Positions 1-13,300 are shown, numbered from the stretch's first letter. The stretch is 64,000 nucleotides of DNA from Actinostola sp. cb2023 (GCA_033675265.1 JAUJYZ010001576.1:448001-512000); one strand, 5' to 3'. Made by a program: numbers and translations. Notes: generated by a model not told the origin, from the letters alone.

Positions 1-602
1 AAAAGCAGACACCTCCCAAAAGCAGACACCTCCCAAAAGCAGACACCTCCCAAAAGCAGACACCTCCCAAAAGCAGACACCTCCCATAAGCAGACACCTC
101 CCATAAGCAGACACCTCCCATAAGCAGACACCTCCCAAAAGCAGACACCTCCCAAAAGCAGACACCTCCCAAAAGCAGACACCTCCCAAAAGCAGACACC
201 TCCCAAAAGCAGACACCTCCCATAAGCAGACACCTCCCATAAGCAGACACCTCCCAAAAGCAGACACCTCCCAAAAGCAGACACCTCCCATAAGCAGACA
301 CCTCCCAAAAGCAGACACCTCCCATCAGCAGACACCTCCCATAAGCAGACACCTCCCATAAGCAGACACCTCCCAAAAGCAGACACCTCCCAAAAGCAGA
401 CACCTCCAAAAGACACCTCCCATCAGACCTCCCATCAGCAGACACCTCCCATCAGCAGCAGACACCTCCCATCAGCAGACACCTCCCAAAAGCAGAAACC
501 TCCCAAAAGCAGACACCTCCCAAAAGCAGACACCTCCCATCAGCAGACACCTCCCATCAGCAGACACCTCCCATAAGCAGACACCTCCCATAAGCAGACA
601 CC
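1..602. repeat. 17-bp minisatellite
   Basis: A tandem array of about 35 copies of a 17-bp unit, AAAAGCAGACACCTCCC, with CCCATAAG and CCCATCAG variants and a few short deletions near 405-440. It continues to the left window edge and ends at the flank near 603. It lies within the PPP1R21 transcription unit, beyond the last visible exon, so it is intronic if that gene continues leftwards. Confidence 0.95.
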
Positions 603-912
603 TTTGCTTGATACCAAGGATGCTTATGGTTGATTCCACTGTATATGCATATATAGTCTAGTTTCTGGTACAGAACAAGTAAACATACTTGATGTTTTCT
701 ATCATGTGTTGGTACATTCAAAGTGTTGAGTTCCTTGACGCCTGAAATTATTCAAACAAGTCATGTGTGAAAGCAAGAATAGATTGACATCTTTCAATTT
801 CATAAAATCTGGTCAAAAATCAAACACCATAATATGGTAGTATGGTAATCAAACACCGTAGTATACTAGTATCAAAACCCGTACAGCAAGCAATACATGA
901 CAGCATTCTTAC

Positions 913-1091
913 CTGTATCATTAAAGGGCAGTTTCTCTGCAATAATCTTTGATGCACTTTCTGCAGTATTAAAGAATAAGTAATAGTAGCAGCACTAAGA
1001 TTGTAATGTACAGCACAGTGTACAGTGAAGAAATAATAATAAAATAAAATAAAATAAGAATAGTAATAATAATAGTAATAATAAAAAAATA

Positions 1092-1127
<36 letters not shown>

Positions 1128-4100
1128 TAATAATAATAATAAAATAATAATAATAATAATAAAATGATAATAATAATAAAAATAAAATAATAATAATAAT
1201 TAAGGATTTAATTATTATATAATTATTTATCACTAAATTGCATAGTGATGTATGAACTGTGTTTACCATATTTAGTGGTCATCTCTCGTTTCAATATCTC
1301 AAGCTTCTGCTGGCTATAATAATGAATAAAAGACATAGAAAGTACATTGTATCAATAGTCAGAGACATTTTTGTATGAGTGGAAAAGTTAAGGTACCATG
1401 CCGTATTGAAAGAGTTTGATTGGATGAGATGCATCTGCACGCTTTTTGATAGGTTCAAAATGGAAGCCATTTGAGTGTCACGGTACTGCAGGCTTCCCAC
1501 TCGTACGAAAACGAGGATTATGCATGTACATTCATTGAATTGTGGTTGTACAAATACAATACAATACAATAACTTTATTTATACACATGATTAAAATCAA
1601 AGCGATACTGCTTGTGGGGTCATGTACAAAACAATGAAAATAAAAATATGTATATGAAATTCTAAATACTATATAAATAATTACTATGTACTTGCATGGC
1701 AGACTTTGTCCGCCACAATTACAGTAGAAAGTTAAGGGTTTAAAACTCTTACAACAATTTCAACAAATGCATCATCGTTGCTATCATTATTATTATTATT
1801 AACACAGCCATTGCCAGGACACTTCTGGTGGATTTTTAGATATAGTTCATACAGCTACCATGAGAACATGGACAACAAAATTCATAGCACTCTAAAGGGC
1901 CGTTTACACGGGCGATTTTGTCTGCAACTTTATCGCAGCGAAGTTGCACAAAATTTCGAGCATGTTCGAAATTGCAGCGATTTGGCTGCAATTTTATCGC
2001 CGCTTATCGCCGCTACTGAAATCGCCGGTAGTTTACACGGGCGATTTGTGGTTGCAATAACTTCACGCCGATAAAATCGCTGACAAAATCGCCGATAAAA
2101 TCGCCCATGTAAACGGCCCTTAAAGATACTTTCTGTAAGTATGTTAAATACCTTTTCTCTGCATTCATTGATGATGTTCTAAGTTCATCCTCAGTTTTAC
2201 GAAGCTTGGCCTGTAAAATGATTAAAAGTAACAATGTAAAAAGAATTCCCACAATGCCGGGTTCTCAGTCTCAGCTGCTGGCTACTGGTGGAAATACATG
2301 TACCACTGTCTGTCCTCGTTGTCCTGGCTATGAAATGTGCCTCTGTGTGTCAACTTCTACAAAAATGTTGTCATTACATGCTTGTTCAAAGATTTGGGCC
2401 GCTGTTTATAAGTCTATTATCGAATTCATTAATAATTAATGAGGGAAATACAATAGAAATCATAAGCGTAGCAAACATCTGTCAATCGGATACAGAATCG
2501 TCCTCATTTGCATTCAACATTAACTTGCATTTCCTCGGCCAAACTGTTTCCTATCATCCAAATTATAGTAAAACATCCACTTCTACATCGTTGGATTTGA
2601 TAAGTCAGATGCAATATTCGCGTCCGAACTGAGCCTTCGGCTCACCATTGTAAATACTACAGTTCGGCCGCTCATATTGTATCTATTACCTGTGATGGCA
2701 AACCATCTCATCCAATCATGATTGTCCCTTACCTCCATCATGGCTCTGCCTTCTTGTAGCTTGTCTATTACCATCCTATGAGTTGTTGATGCTTCATCAA
2801 CAGCTTTTTGGTGATTGGATGCAGTTCTGTGAAGGTACATTATTGTATTCAATGAAAATCTCCTATAAAGAGGTGTTCTCTTTACTGGGAATATTTTAAA
2901 AACATTATTTCGCTATTTGTATTGCGATTTGGAAATATTATTAGTGCAAGGGGCATGTCACCACACAGATGTACATTACCTTTCTGCTACTTCCAGTCGT
3001 TCTTGCAGACTTGATACAATACCATTTTGTTCTTGGGAAGTTTCAAAGAGCTGAGAAAACAAAAAAGCAAAAAGATTTCTTTCTTTTTTCCCCAACAAAA
3101 TATCAAAGTATAACCAAGACTTACCTGCCTCTGAAGTCTTTCATTTTCATGAATTTTGATCTGCAATTCTTCATCTATGACAGCACTACTGGGTGATGGA
3201 CGAGAAGCACTAGGACTTGCCTTCAGTGAAAAATATAGTTATTTCCATCAATTGTTTTACACATAAAATAATGTAATGGCTTGGGGTAGCCTCTTGAGTA
3301 AAGAAATAACTTTTTCCCCAATGAATTTCAGCAAACAAAAACATGAAATAATAATATCACCGGTATCTGGCAATATCACTGACTGACAAGTACCCTGAGC
3401 ATATTAAATTATTCAATAATAATTTATTACTCACCCAGGATTTCCAGTTTTTACTTTCTGAGTTATCCAGCTCATCTTGAAGAACCATCACTCTTTTAGA
3501 CAACTAAGAATAGAGTTACACGTGCAATAAGTTTGGTGGAGCTTTATGTTTTATTATGCATCAATGTAAAAATGTATGCATGTTCCTGTAACTGTATGCA
3601 TGTACATTGTACCTGTACCTGTATGCATGTACATTGTACCTGTACCTGTACCTGTACCTGTATGCATGTACATTGTACCTGTAACTGTATGCATGTACTG
3701 TACCTGTATGCATGTACATTGTACCTGTACCTGTACCTGTATATACATTGTACTGTATGCACCTGTACCTGTATGCATGTACATTGTACCTGTACCTGTA
3801 TGCATGTACATTGTACCTGTACCTGTATGCATGTACATTGTACCTGTACTGTATGCATGTACATTGTACCTGTATGCATGTACATTGTACCTGTACCTGT
3901 ATGCATGTACATTGTACCTGTACCTGTATGCATGTACATTGTACCTGTACCTGTATGCATGTACATTGTGTGTACTGTATGCATGTACATTGTACCTGTA
4001 CCTGTACCATGTACCTGTATGCATGTACATTGTACCTGTACTGTATGCATGTACATTGTACCTGTACTGTATGCTACCTGTACCTGTATGCATGTACACC

Positions 4101-5526
4101 TGTTGTACCTGTTGTACCTGTACCTGTATGCATGTACATTGTACCTGTATGCATGTACATTGTACCTGTACCTGTATGCATGTACATTGTACCTGTACCT
4201 GTATGCATGTACATTGTACCTGTACCTGTATGCATGTACATTGTACCTGTACCTGTATGCATGTACATTGTACCTGTACCTGTATGCATGTACATTGTAC
4301 CTGTATGCATGTACATTGTACCTGTACCTGTATGCATGTACATTGTACCTGTAACTGTATGCATGTACATTGTACCTGTAACTGTATGCATGTACATTGT
4401 ACCTGTACCTGTAACTACCTGTATGCATGTACATTGTACCTGTACCTGTATGCATGTACATTGTACCTGTACCTGTATGCATGTACATTGTACCTGTACC
4501 TGTATGCATGTACATTGTACCTGATCATTTCGGAATTGAAGGCTGTCAATTTCTTGTTCATATTTCCTGATGCTTTGGTTCTTTTGCTTTACATTGTCCT
4601 TTTCAACAGCAATATATTTATGAATGTCAATAACTACAGTATTATTGTATTTGTTGAATACCAAAACCTGAATGAAGATAATAGTTGTATTATCACTAAT
4701 ACCTGAAGTGTTTTTGTCTTTTCTTGCTCTTCAATTACAGCCTTCTTTAGAACAGTGTTCTGTGCTCTTAACTGTACATTGATATGAATTGATGTAAATA
4801 CTTGCTTTAAAACTTTGGAAGAAATAGTATTGCATATATATGTACATGTACATGCACTGTGCCATGATTATACACCACCCTGGTGGGGAAGGGGGTTAAT
4901 TACCCCCTACCGACATGTATATAAGTTATATATGGGTATGTGCTGCCCAACTGACCCATCTTAAAATCACTCGAAATTCAGGTTAGCCTCACTTTCAAGA
5001 TGCAAAACAAAAGGAAAAATTAGAATAACAAAACAAGCTACTCCTGAATGTGAGGCTATCAATAGTTTGCACTAAATGTTTGCAGTTATGTTACATGTAC
5101 AACTCTATCATTACATCTTGGCAAACAGAATGTATGTAATATTCCACACACACGCTACAGATACATTCATAGCAGTTTCGGTACACATATTACACTGTAA
5201 AACGGTATAAAGTTTCCGGTTGGGCTTCCTGTCTCATGTCAATTGACAAATTGTACCGTGTATGGGAGGGTTGTACGTCAGTTTGATCCACCTATATTTA
5301 ATTAGTTTTCCTTGTTATAAATACTTGATAACTAAGTAATAATCATGGGCAATAATGACCACATTCACACCGATACTGTGACTCAGCGAGGGAGCAGACG
5401 AGTGACGTCTCCTGTCACGAACATTACAAGACATTTTTCTCTATTAATAAACAACAAGCTCACCTTAGCATACTCTGCAGCAATCTTCTGGTATTTGGCT
5501 TGAAGGTTCTGGCCTTCAGCACTCAT
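913..5526 (-). CDS. PPP1R21 (protein phosphatase 1 regulatory subunit 21), 5' ten exons, partial
   Basis: In vertebrates PPP1R21 is a coiled-coil endosomal adaptor of the FERRY complex, which links Rab5 endosomes to mRNAs, and it also binds PP1. Ten exons were assembled by frame and splice sites: 5464-5526, 4703-4771, 4521-4598, 3435-3503, 3125-3220, 2980-3050, 2733-2826, 2152-2210, 1267-1313 and 913-960. All phases agree and give about 231 codons. The start MSAEGQNLQAKYQKIAAEYA matches the family N-terminus (ASAELQGKYQKLAQEYSKLR as I recall it). Later exons keep LRAQNTVLKKAVIEEQ, YEQEIDSLQFRNDQ, LSKRVMVLQDEL, IHENERLQRQ and AEKLPFNDT in family order. The sequence is almost entirely heptad-like coiled coil. 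The gene is cut by the window edge; the remaining two thirds of the protein should lie to the left. Intron 3 is a large satellite. Confidence 0.93.
1027..1203. repeat. (AAT)n-rich low-complexity tract
   Basis: An AT-rich run of ATAATAATA and AAAATAAT lies in PPP1R21 between exons 10 and 9. It is a simple repeat. The long Tyr/Leu/Ile-rich minus-strand ORF here is an artefact of it. Confidence 0.9.
1363..1516. mobile_element. MITE, GTTTTYGTAYGAGTGGGAAA family, copy 1
   Basis: About 150 bp with imperfect inverted termini: CATTTTTGTATGAGTGG on the left, CCACTCGTACGAAAACG on the right. A related element lies at 61713-61976. It is non-coding and sits in PPP1R21 intron 8. Confidence 0.75.
1896..2120. 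mobile_element. PIF/Harbinger-like MITE
   Basis: A 225-bp element with inverted termini AGGGCCGTTTACACGGGCG / AGGGCCGTTTACATGGGCG, flanked by direct TAA (1893-1895 and 2121-2123). A 3-bp TWA duplication is typical of PIF/Harbinger. It contains repeated ATCGCCGATAAAATCGC motifs. It lies 31 bp beyond the donor side of PPP1R21 exon 8 (exon end 2152). Confidence 0.85.
3576..4520. repeat. Composite 21+6-bp satellite abutting PPP1R21 exon 3
   Basis: About 945 bp built from a 21-bp unit (plus strand CCTGTATGCATGTACATTGTA) and a 6-bp unit (CCTGTA), with minor variants. On the gene strand the units read GTACAATGTACATGCATACAG and GTACAG, so each begins with GT and ends with AG. The first unit starts at the GT donor of PPP1R21 exon 3 (exon end 4521). 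Since 21, 27 and 6 are multiples of three and the units lack stops, ORFs of 149-376 codons are open in several frames on both strands. I treat these as artefacts. Confidence 0.95.
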
Positions 5527-5975
5527 TTTTCGTTAACTACAGCTCATTAAGAAGCATATAATACAATCTTCTTCCAATCAGACACCGCCGTCCGCCATCT
5601 TGGATCCTACGCCCTGGTGCTCATTGGGCATGCGCGCGCTCAATGACCAAAGGAACCCCGATGAACCAATCAGAATAGAGGATTTAGATATCTCTGTGAC
5701 GTAGTCAACATGGCGGACGGAAAATGAAAAAGGCTTAGAATTTCTTGGAATATTATCAGCTTATGGCGACTTTTGAAGCCTAAAGTCATGGACAGTTGTC
5801 TTGTGCAGGCAATGAAAGCTCTGTTAATGCTATAAGATCAACAACAATCGAGTTAAGTTGAATGAAACAAGGTCGTGTTTGAAGGCAACGTGCTATTGTT
5901 TTGTTAAGCAGTTCTTGGTATCGTAACTGTTTCATCATCAATAGCAATCAGAGCAACAATCGAAATAGTGTTATA
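5527..5975. promoter_or_regulatory. Bidirectional promoter PPP1R21 / DIS3L2
   Basis: The two ATG codons are 449 bp apart on opposite strands. Visible sites: YY1-like CCAAGATGGC on minus (5594-5603) and AACATGGCGGAC on plus (5707-5718); an NRF1-like GCATGCGCGC near 5629-5638; CCAAT boxes at 5574-5578 and 5666-5670; and a CRE-like TGACGTAG at 5697-5704. No TATA box is obvious. This is the usual make-up of a housekeeping bidirectional promoter. The sites are pattern matches only. Confidence 0.7.
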
Positions 5976-8900
5976 ATGGAGGCTTCTTCCACAAGCGAAC
6001 GCGTCGGTTCTACTGATACAAAGCCGTTGGTGTCAGAAGAAGTTGAAGAGGAAGAACATGAGTGTTGTGTGGCTGGAGACGGTGATGAAGAAAAGGCAGA
6101 GTCTGCGCCTCAAAGCACGAAGAAGAAGCGAAGGAGGAGGAGAAGGTCTAGGAAGGAAAGTACAGACAAGCAAGAGTCAGAAAAAGATCAAGATGACGAA
6201 TTCTTTGAAGAGGCGAAATTGGAGAAGGAAAATGTGAGGAAAGCCAGACCTAAATCTGCTGTTGAGAGAATTGAGGTGAAGATGAACAAGGAGATCGAGA
6301 AGTCAACAAGTCATGATGACAAAGAACATGACGAGAATGAACAAGACGGAGAGAGGCCAGGAAGCCATAAACACAGGCATAGAAGAAATAGGAAAAAGAA
6401 AAATGACACGGCTGATGGTGAATCTCCACAAAAGGAAGAAAATGTTGCAGCACAATCACCAAACAAAACGCCAGTAAATACTAGGCAATCAACTCCAAGG
6501 AAATGGGATAATTCCGCCAAATCTCACTCACCACATCATAATAAGAAGGTTTATGAAAAGTATTGGTCCTTAGAGAAGGTATCTGAAGGTTTGAAGCGAC
6601 GGGAGCTTCTCAAGGGGTCAATCAGGATAAGCAGGAAGAATTACGAACTTGCCTGGGTAAGTGTGGAGGGGATGAGGAGAGATGTGGTTCTGGAAGGTAT
6701 GGTAGCGAGAAATCGTGCTCTAGAGGGAGACATTGTTACTTTGCAAATATGCGCAAGGGACAAATGGAAAGTGATGAAGGCAGAGTTGGAAGAGCATCAA
6801 GCAAGATCAAAACAGGAAGAAAAGAAGGAAGACATTGATGTATTGACAGATGCCCTCAATGCAACAAGTCTCAGTCCATCTCAGGCATCTCCAAAACTGA
6901 ACACCCCAGAGAAACTACGCAAAGCTGATGTGCCTGATGAATTCCTCCAACAAACTGCGACTGTAGTTTACATCATTGAGAAGAAACATTCACGTGCAGC
7001 TGGAGGCCATTTAAAACCATTCAACACAAAAAACAAGGGTGATGCCGATGGCCTGTTCACTCCTACCGACAGTCGGTTACCTAGGTTACGCATTCCGCAA
7101 GAACTTTGTCCACCAGGTTTCTTTGACAGACCCCAAGACTTCGCCAATTCTCTGTTTGTAGCAAGGATAACTGACTGGCCAGAACGTTCATCATTTGATA
7201 ATTTCATGGCCATTGGATCAATAATGAGAAGCCTTGGTGAGGCTGGAGAGATCATGCCTGAGACAGAGGCCATCTTTACTGAGTATGAGATAGACTTTGG
7301 GCCATTCCCCGAGGAAGCCCTTGCATGCTTACCCAAAACACCGTGGGTTATCCCCGAAGAAGAGCTCGCAAAGAGAAGAGATTTTAGAGATGAGTGTGTC
7401 TTCACAATCGATCCACTTACTGCTAGAGATCTAGATGACGCTCTTCACTGCAAGAGGCTCCCAGATGGAAACATCGAGGTTGGTGTTCACATTGCAGATG
7501 TGAGTTACTTTGTACGACAAGGGACAGTCCTCGATGACGTGGCTCAAACCCGTGCTACATCAACCTACATGGTACAGACTGTTGTTCCTATGCTGCCTCG
7601 ACTTCTGTGTGAAGAGCTCTGCAGCTTGAACCCAGATGAAGACCGGCTGACTGTGTCTGTTGTGTGGACTATGAATGACAAGGGGGAAATCCTCAGTGAT
7701 TGGAAGGGCCGCAGTGTGATTCGATCACGTGTCAAGCTAGCCTATGAGCATGCTCATGATATGATCCAGAATCCTAACAAGAAATGGGAAGAGGGTGAGC
7801 TGCCACCAATCTCTCAAGGAACTGATGCATCAGAGATTGCATCAAAGGTTCTTCTGCTGCATAAAATTGCTGTCCATTTGAGACGTAATAGATTTGATAA
7901 TGGTGCTCTTAGACTTGATCAGGTAATGTCAAATAATAAGATACCATAGTAGCAGTACACTACAATCATGTCATTATCACCATCTTCTAATGTAAACTTT
8001 AATTGTTTACCAGGTAAAGCTTCAATTCGATCTGGACAAAGAAACTGGCATGCCTGACGGCTACCACGTCCATCAACAAAGGGACAGCAACAAGATGATT
8101 GAAGAGTTTATGCTGCTGGCCAATATGGCCATTGCTCATCATATCTACACAGCCTTCCCAAGCATTGCACTATTACGTCGTCACCCTAAACCTGACCAAA
8201 GACAATTGGATGAGCTGGTGAAGCTTTGCCACAACCACGGGATTCAATTCAACATCCAGTCATCTAAAACCATCCAACAGTCTCTTGCTAAGTTCCCCCT
8301 TGGTTCTCCCAAGCGAGAAATTCTAGTTCTCTACACAATGAAACCAATGAAGAATGCTCTGTACTTTTGTTCTGGATCTATGGAAGAGGAACGTTTTGGA
8401 CACTACGCCTTGAGCGTTCCATTCTATACTCATTTTACATCACCCATTAGAAGGTTTCCAGACATTATTGTGCATCGCCTTTTGACAGCAAGTCTAGGAC
8501 TGGACGAGAAAGTTGACGAACAGAAGTACAACATGGATATTATTGCACAGCATTGCAACGATCGCAAAGCCGCAGCTAAACATGCAGGAGAACTTAGCAG
8601 TGAGCTGTTCTTCGCTATCTTCGTCCGTGAGTGTGGTCCATTAGAGGACAAGGGTTTTGTATCAGCCATAATGGATCAATCATTTGATGTGTTTATACCA
8701 GCTCTTGGAGTCACTAAAAGAATCTACTGCAAATTCTGTGCAAGTCTGAAGCGATTTCAACTTCTGAAAGACCAAGAGAACAGAGTAGCAAGCATAAAGT
8801 TGACTTGGAGAGCCGAAAGTGGACCAGACATCGAACAAACCCTCACTACATTCTCCAAAGTTGACGTTGCCCTGACAACAGAAAATCAAGTCGCAGAAAA

Positions 8901-9144
8901 AGACGAGAAAAAAGAGAAAAACAAACGAGTTAAAGTTTATGCAAGACTAGTACCACCCCCTGGTGCAGCAAGACCTCCCAAGCATACCACAGCTCTGTCC
9001 TCCCACGTGCTGCCTTCTCCTGTGGCCAGTGATGGGGTCAGGAAAACCTTATTTGCAGATGGAAGTAAAGATGCTGACAACAGTGATGACGACGTCATTA
9101 TAGAGGAGGAAGAAATGGTGGACGATCAACCACACAAAAAATGA
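5976..9144 (+). CDS. DIS3L2, DIS3-like 3'-5' exoribonuclease 2
   Basis: A cytoplasmic RNase II/RNB exonuclease that degrades uridylated RNAs without the exosome. Exons are 5976-7922 and 8014-9144, joined by a 91-bp phase-0 intron (GTAATG..CAG), giving 1025 aa. The start is MEASSTSERVG, with ATAATGG context; the open frame extends upstream but without another ATG. Residues 1-190 are low-complexity, Lys/Glu-rich and not conserved. A first cold-shock region follows (from YEKYWSLEKVSEGLKRR near 193, VARNRALEGDIV), then a second (VVYIIEKKHSRAAGG, AGEIMPETEAIFTEY). The RNB core has TIDPLTARDLDDAL at about 477-490 with the catalytic Asp cluster (D479, D485, D487, D488) intact. YTHFTSPIRRFPDIIVHRLL is at about 787-806, and there is a C-terminal S1-like region. 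There is no PIN domain, which separates it from DIS3 and DIS3L. The N-terminal extension is longer than in human. Confidence 0.97.
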
Positions 9145-10319
9145 ACACAAGACTGTTTTATTTCAAAGGAACAATAATTTTTACACAGAAAACATACAGT
9201 TTCACCAGATTTTCACTTTCATATGTATTGATTTACCTCACAGTTATTTTAGAGAATCCTTTTTCAAGTATTACATGAACATTCAATTTTAGAAAGTGAA
9301 TGTTGTCTTTGGAAACTTTTTCAAGTTTTTAGTTTTAACTTAATTAAGTGTATGTTTTTAGTACATGGAATGTCGACGTGCAGCTGTAATCTCAGGGAAT
9401 CTAATATAAACAGACATGTATCTTGTTTTAAAGATAATGCTTATATATAAAATATGAATGCATACTGTAAACTATGTGCGAACTAAGTTATTTTCATTTT
9501 CTTTATCACTTTGAACTTAATTATGAAAAGAAAGACAATACGCCTTATGCACGAGTGCTGGTTTTCGAGAACAGGATACTAGAATCGTTTGACATAAAAA
9601 TAACCACTGCCATCTGAAAAAGCATGTAGTCATCAATATTTTTGGAAAAGTTCAAAAGTATTGGATACGATCCCGCAAAGATATCGTAAATGACATTTAT
9701 AGAGTTTAGTATGGGATTTTGATGTCATGCGTACACAGCCTCGTTCTGGTGTATTTTCAGAATTAAAAACGTTCATAACTCCGCAAGGACATGTCATTTC
9801 GTCCTAAAACTTTTACACTTATCTTATATAAATATGTTCTTTTAGTGGAACATGTTAAACCTTGAAATTAAGTAATTTAGAAAATTGATGTACATCAGAA
9901 CGAGGCTGTGTACGCATGACTGCAAAATCCCATACTAAACCCTATAAATGTCATTTACGATATCTTCGCGGGATTTTATCCAATACTTTTGAAATTTTCC
10001 AAAAATATTGATGACTAATTGCTTTTTCAGATGACAGTGGTTATTTTTATGTCAAACGATTCTAGTATCCTGATCTCGAAAATCAGCACTCGTGCATAAG
10101 GCGTATGGTTTGAGATAACAATGACCAAAATATTAACCTTATAGACCTACCTGTTTATATATTTCTCTTCTATATGCCTATTTTGTTATTTTTTTAATCA
10201 TGTAGAAGACTAAACTTGTATGGCATGCATTCTAAGTAAGTATCAATGAATAAAATGGTAATAATGTGGTAAAATGTAAAGATTTGCATGAAAAATAAAT
10301 AAATATACGTGTAGGTGTA
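9145..10319. other. Convergent 3' region DIS3L2 / IFT43
   Basis: A gene-free gap between two converging genes. It holds the presumed DIS3L2 3' UTR and the MITE at 9541-10103. The only clear plus-strand AATAAA-type signals are near 10247 and 10288. For IFT43 the nearest minus-strand AATAAA overlaps its last codons (10342-10347). Confidence 0.6.
9541..10103. mobile_element. Long-arm palindromic MITE with TA flanks
   Basis: About 563 bp made of two inverted arms of about 220 bp (CGCCTTATGCACGAGTGCTG.. and its near-complement ending CACTCGTGCATAAGGCG) around a spacer of about 120 bp. TA lies on each side (9539-9540 and 10104-10105), as for Tc1/mariner-type targets. It has no transposase. Confidence 0.88.
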
Positions 10320-13300
10320 TCATGTCTTCTCGTTCGCTTCCTTTATTTCACTTTCCTTGTCCCATTCATTCTGAAGTTCTGAAGCAACTTCTGTGAATAA
10401 TCTGTTCCAGTCCCATGCCTTGTCATCCTACAAAAAGCCAGAATTAGTTTCATGTACACAACCGAATACACATACTGTACTCAAAAAGGGGAGAAAAAGA
10501 ATGAATGGACCCCTACCAAAAATGCACAAATTAGATACATCCTTAGCCTCTTACGTGTATATGTGTAAAAACAGATTACTGTATTCACTGGTGTATAAGC
10601 CGCACTCGCAGATAAGCCGCACCCTGAGTTTTGCAACGCAAATTTGGAAAAAAAAAGCTTTTTTTGAATATAATTAATTGAAATCACGTTAAGTGGAATC
10701 TTGGGAAAGCTACATGTACATTACATGCTTTGTGGTATCGGACGTACTGACTCGCAGAGAATACTTCAAAGGCTTACCCATCGCACAGAACATTGTCTTT
10801 TGGGAATACTACAGTGAACAATTTTTGGGACATGTACTTACAGTCGAAATGATGCGAAACTGAAATTTCTAAAGGCTCTTCATTAATATGCAAGAAAACC
10901 ATGCCTTTATAATATGCTTGAAACGCTTTTGTCGATTAATGCATATCACTGTTATTCTTACAGCGAGAATGAGTTGAACTCACATACGAACACCATGTCA
11001 TTTTATAACAAATGCTTTTTGACTGCGAATTTTACTTCATAGTTTTTCATCGCATACATTACACTGTAGTTATCTGATAGAGCTTTATATAAGCTTTCAA
11101 ATGAAGGTTTTGCATATGAATCTGATAGAGCGAGAATGAGTTGAACTCATGTGATGTGCGTACTCTATTATACTTTTATATTAATTATATGTAAATTTCT
11201 GGTACCAATTCCCGATGTTCTCGCAGATAAGCCGCACCCCCAACTTTGGATCGCGATTTTCAGAAAAAAAGTGTGGCTTATACGGCAGTGAATACGGTAC
11301 TTCATTCCTTCATTGAGAGGCTAAGCCTGGTTTACACTTTTCAAGAACCAACATAAGCAAGCCATTGCTACAATAAACCAATCGTGTTGAAATAAAGCCT
11401 ATGGTATTGTATTGTATAAACACAAGCAGCATACGCAGACTTGGGGCACCATTGTTGCAATATGCGAGAAAAGACGAGCATCATTAATACAATGCATTAC
11501 TATGTGTCGCTTCAATGTAAACCAGGCCTTACATTTAGGATGTGTCAAGCACATGATTTGTGCATTTATGCAAAAGAATGAAAAACATTCCAGAAGAGAC
11601 AGATGGAGACAAACTTCTGCAAATGTGCAGCATGTGTCGTTGTACTGGTAAGTAATGGAGTTATTGATGGTACCTCAAATACTTCATTTTCAGGTGAGAG
11701 AACACTGCTGAGTAGCTTTAAATCTATTTCTCCATCCTATAATATGAAATCAAAAAAATAATATACAATTTAAAAGTGATTATTTGTCATCAATATTATA
11801 TCATTCTATTAGTTCATGGTCAAGGGGGTTATAATTAATCGCAGGTGTGCAGTCTTCTATGGCCTGATTTTAGAGAGCTCAATAGCTAACTTGAAACTGC
11901 ATGTGTTTCAAGAGTTGGCTAAGAATTAGCACTCTTAAAAGTGTCAATGGAAAAGAGAAAAGTGGTTCTCTTACCAATGTGAAGAGAGCTGCATGTTTTT
12001 GTAAGTAGTTATCCAGTTCTTTGTAGGTAGCAACTCTGTTAACCTGAACACTGCAAACAAAATACAAGGAATTGCTCTACCCAATTTTTGACATTTCTGT
12101 TATTGCCTCATAATGACAATATTATTTTTGACATTTTTGTTATTGCCTAATAATGACAACCATTATTTTTGACATTTCTGTTATTGCCTCATAATGACAA
12201 TATCATTTTTCCATTTCTGTTATTGACTAATAATGCCTCCCCCTCCCCTCCTCGTAGCCAGGATTTTCCATTGGGGGGGTCACACTCCATATCGTTCACC
12301 ACCAAATGCCTCCCACCCACCGTGCGACCTCCCCCTGCCTACACCCCTGCATGACAAAGTGCAGTGAAGTGGAGTATTAGTGCAGTGAAGTGGATTATTA
12401 TTATTATTGTTTCAAAAACTCATGCATAATTAATGAGCAATTCGTCCAATCAGAAGGACGAAATCCATCACGTGCATGTACCTTTATACCCGGTAATGTA
12501 CTGCTTATTAGTATTCTTTATTTTAAGAATACTAATAAGGGAAGGTCTCATATTGGTGTCATATCATTGACCTCCTTGTTCCCTGTACGGGATGACATAT
12601 ATGTTGTCCGGAAAGATCGCTCCTTGGTCACACTTTTGGACCGTCGTTCAAATGTGGGATCTTTTTGAGAGTATTAGTAGTATCGGTGCGCATGTGTGAG
12701 GCATTAGAAGCAACACGATACTGCTATGTTTGTGTTTTCCTTGCTGTTTTTTACTGAAATCATCCGAAAATGTATTATTTTGGAAGATCGTTTTTGAAGC
12801 TGTCCAATAAACTCGCAGATCATGTTTTATCGGGTCTAAAACCGCTCGGCTTCGCCTCGTGGTTTTAAACCCGATAAAACACTCCTGCTCGTTTATTAAA
12901 CAGTACATAGTGTACAGTGTAGTGACATCTTATAGTATAGCACTTGTAGTGTAGTGTAGTCACTAAATCCACACAGAAGGTTGGGTGAAGAGAAGGGGGT
13001 TTGTTCAACCTTCAAACCATCCCTGGCGATGGGCCTAAACATAAAGTGCCTATGACGCTTATTTTTTTATTTTAAAAATCGATTACATATGAAGTGAATA
13101 GCGGGATGGTTCAGTATTTTGTGATTTGAGCTTCGCATATTTGCGAGTTACAAAGGTTTGAAATGTTGATATGGTAATTCAGTGACGTCAACGTAGGCAT
13201 CATTTATTATACAAAAGTGCCCTTGTGCAAATTACTGACATTTTTAATGTGGCAAAAAGGTTTTTCTACAACTTATATAAATGATGTTAAACTTTATTTT

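Noticed and set aside
1..602. CRISPR-like regular repeat
   Set aside because: The 17-bp units are directly adjacent with no unique spacers, and the context is a eukaryotic intron.
3533..4706. ORFs of 149-376 codons on both strands
   Set aside because: They are translations of a 21/6-bp satellite whose units are multiples of three without stops. All frames are open and there is no conservation.
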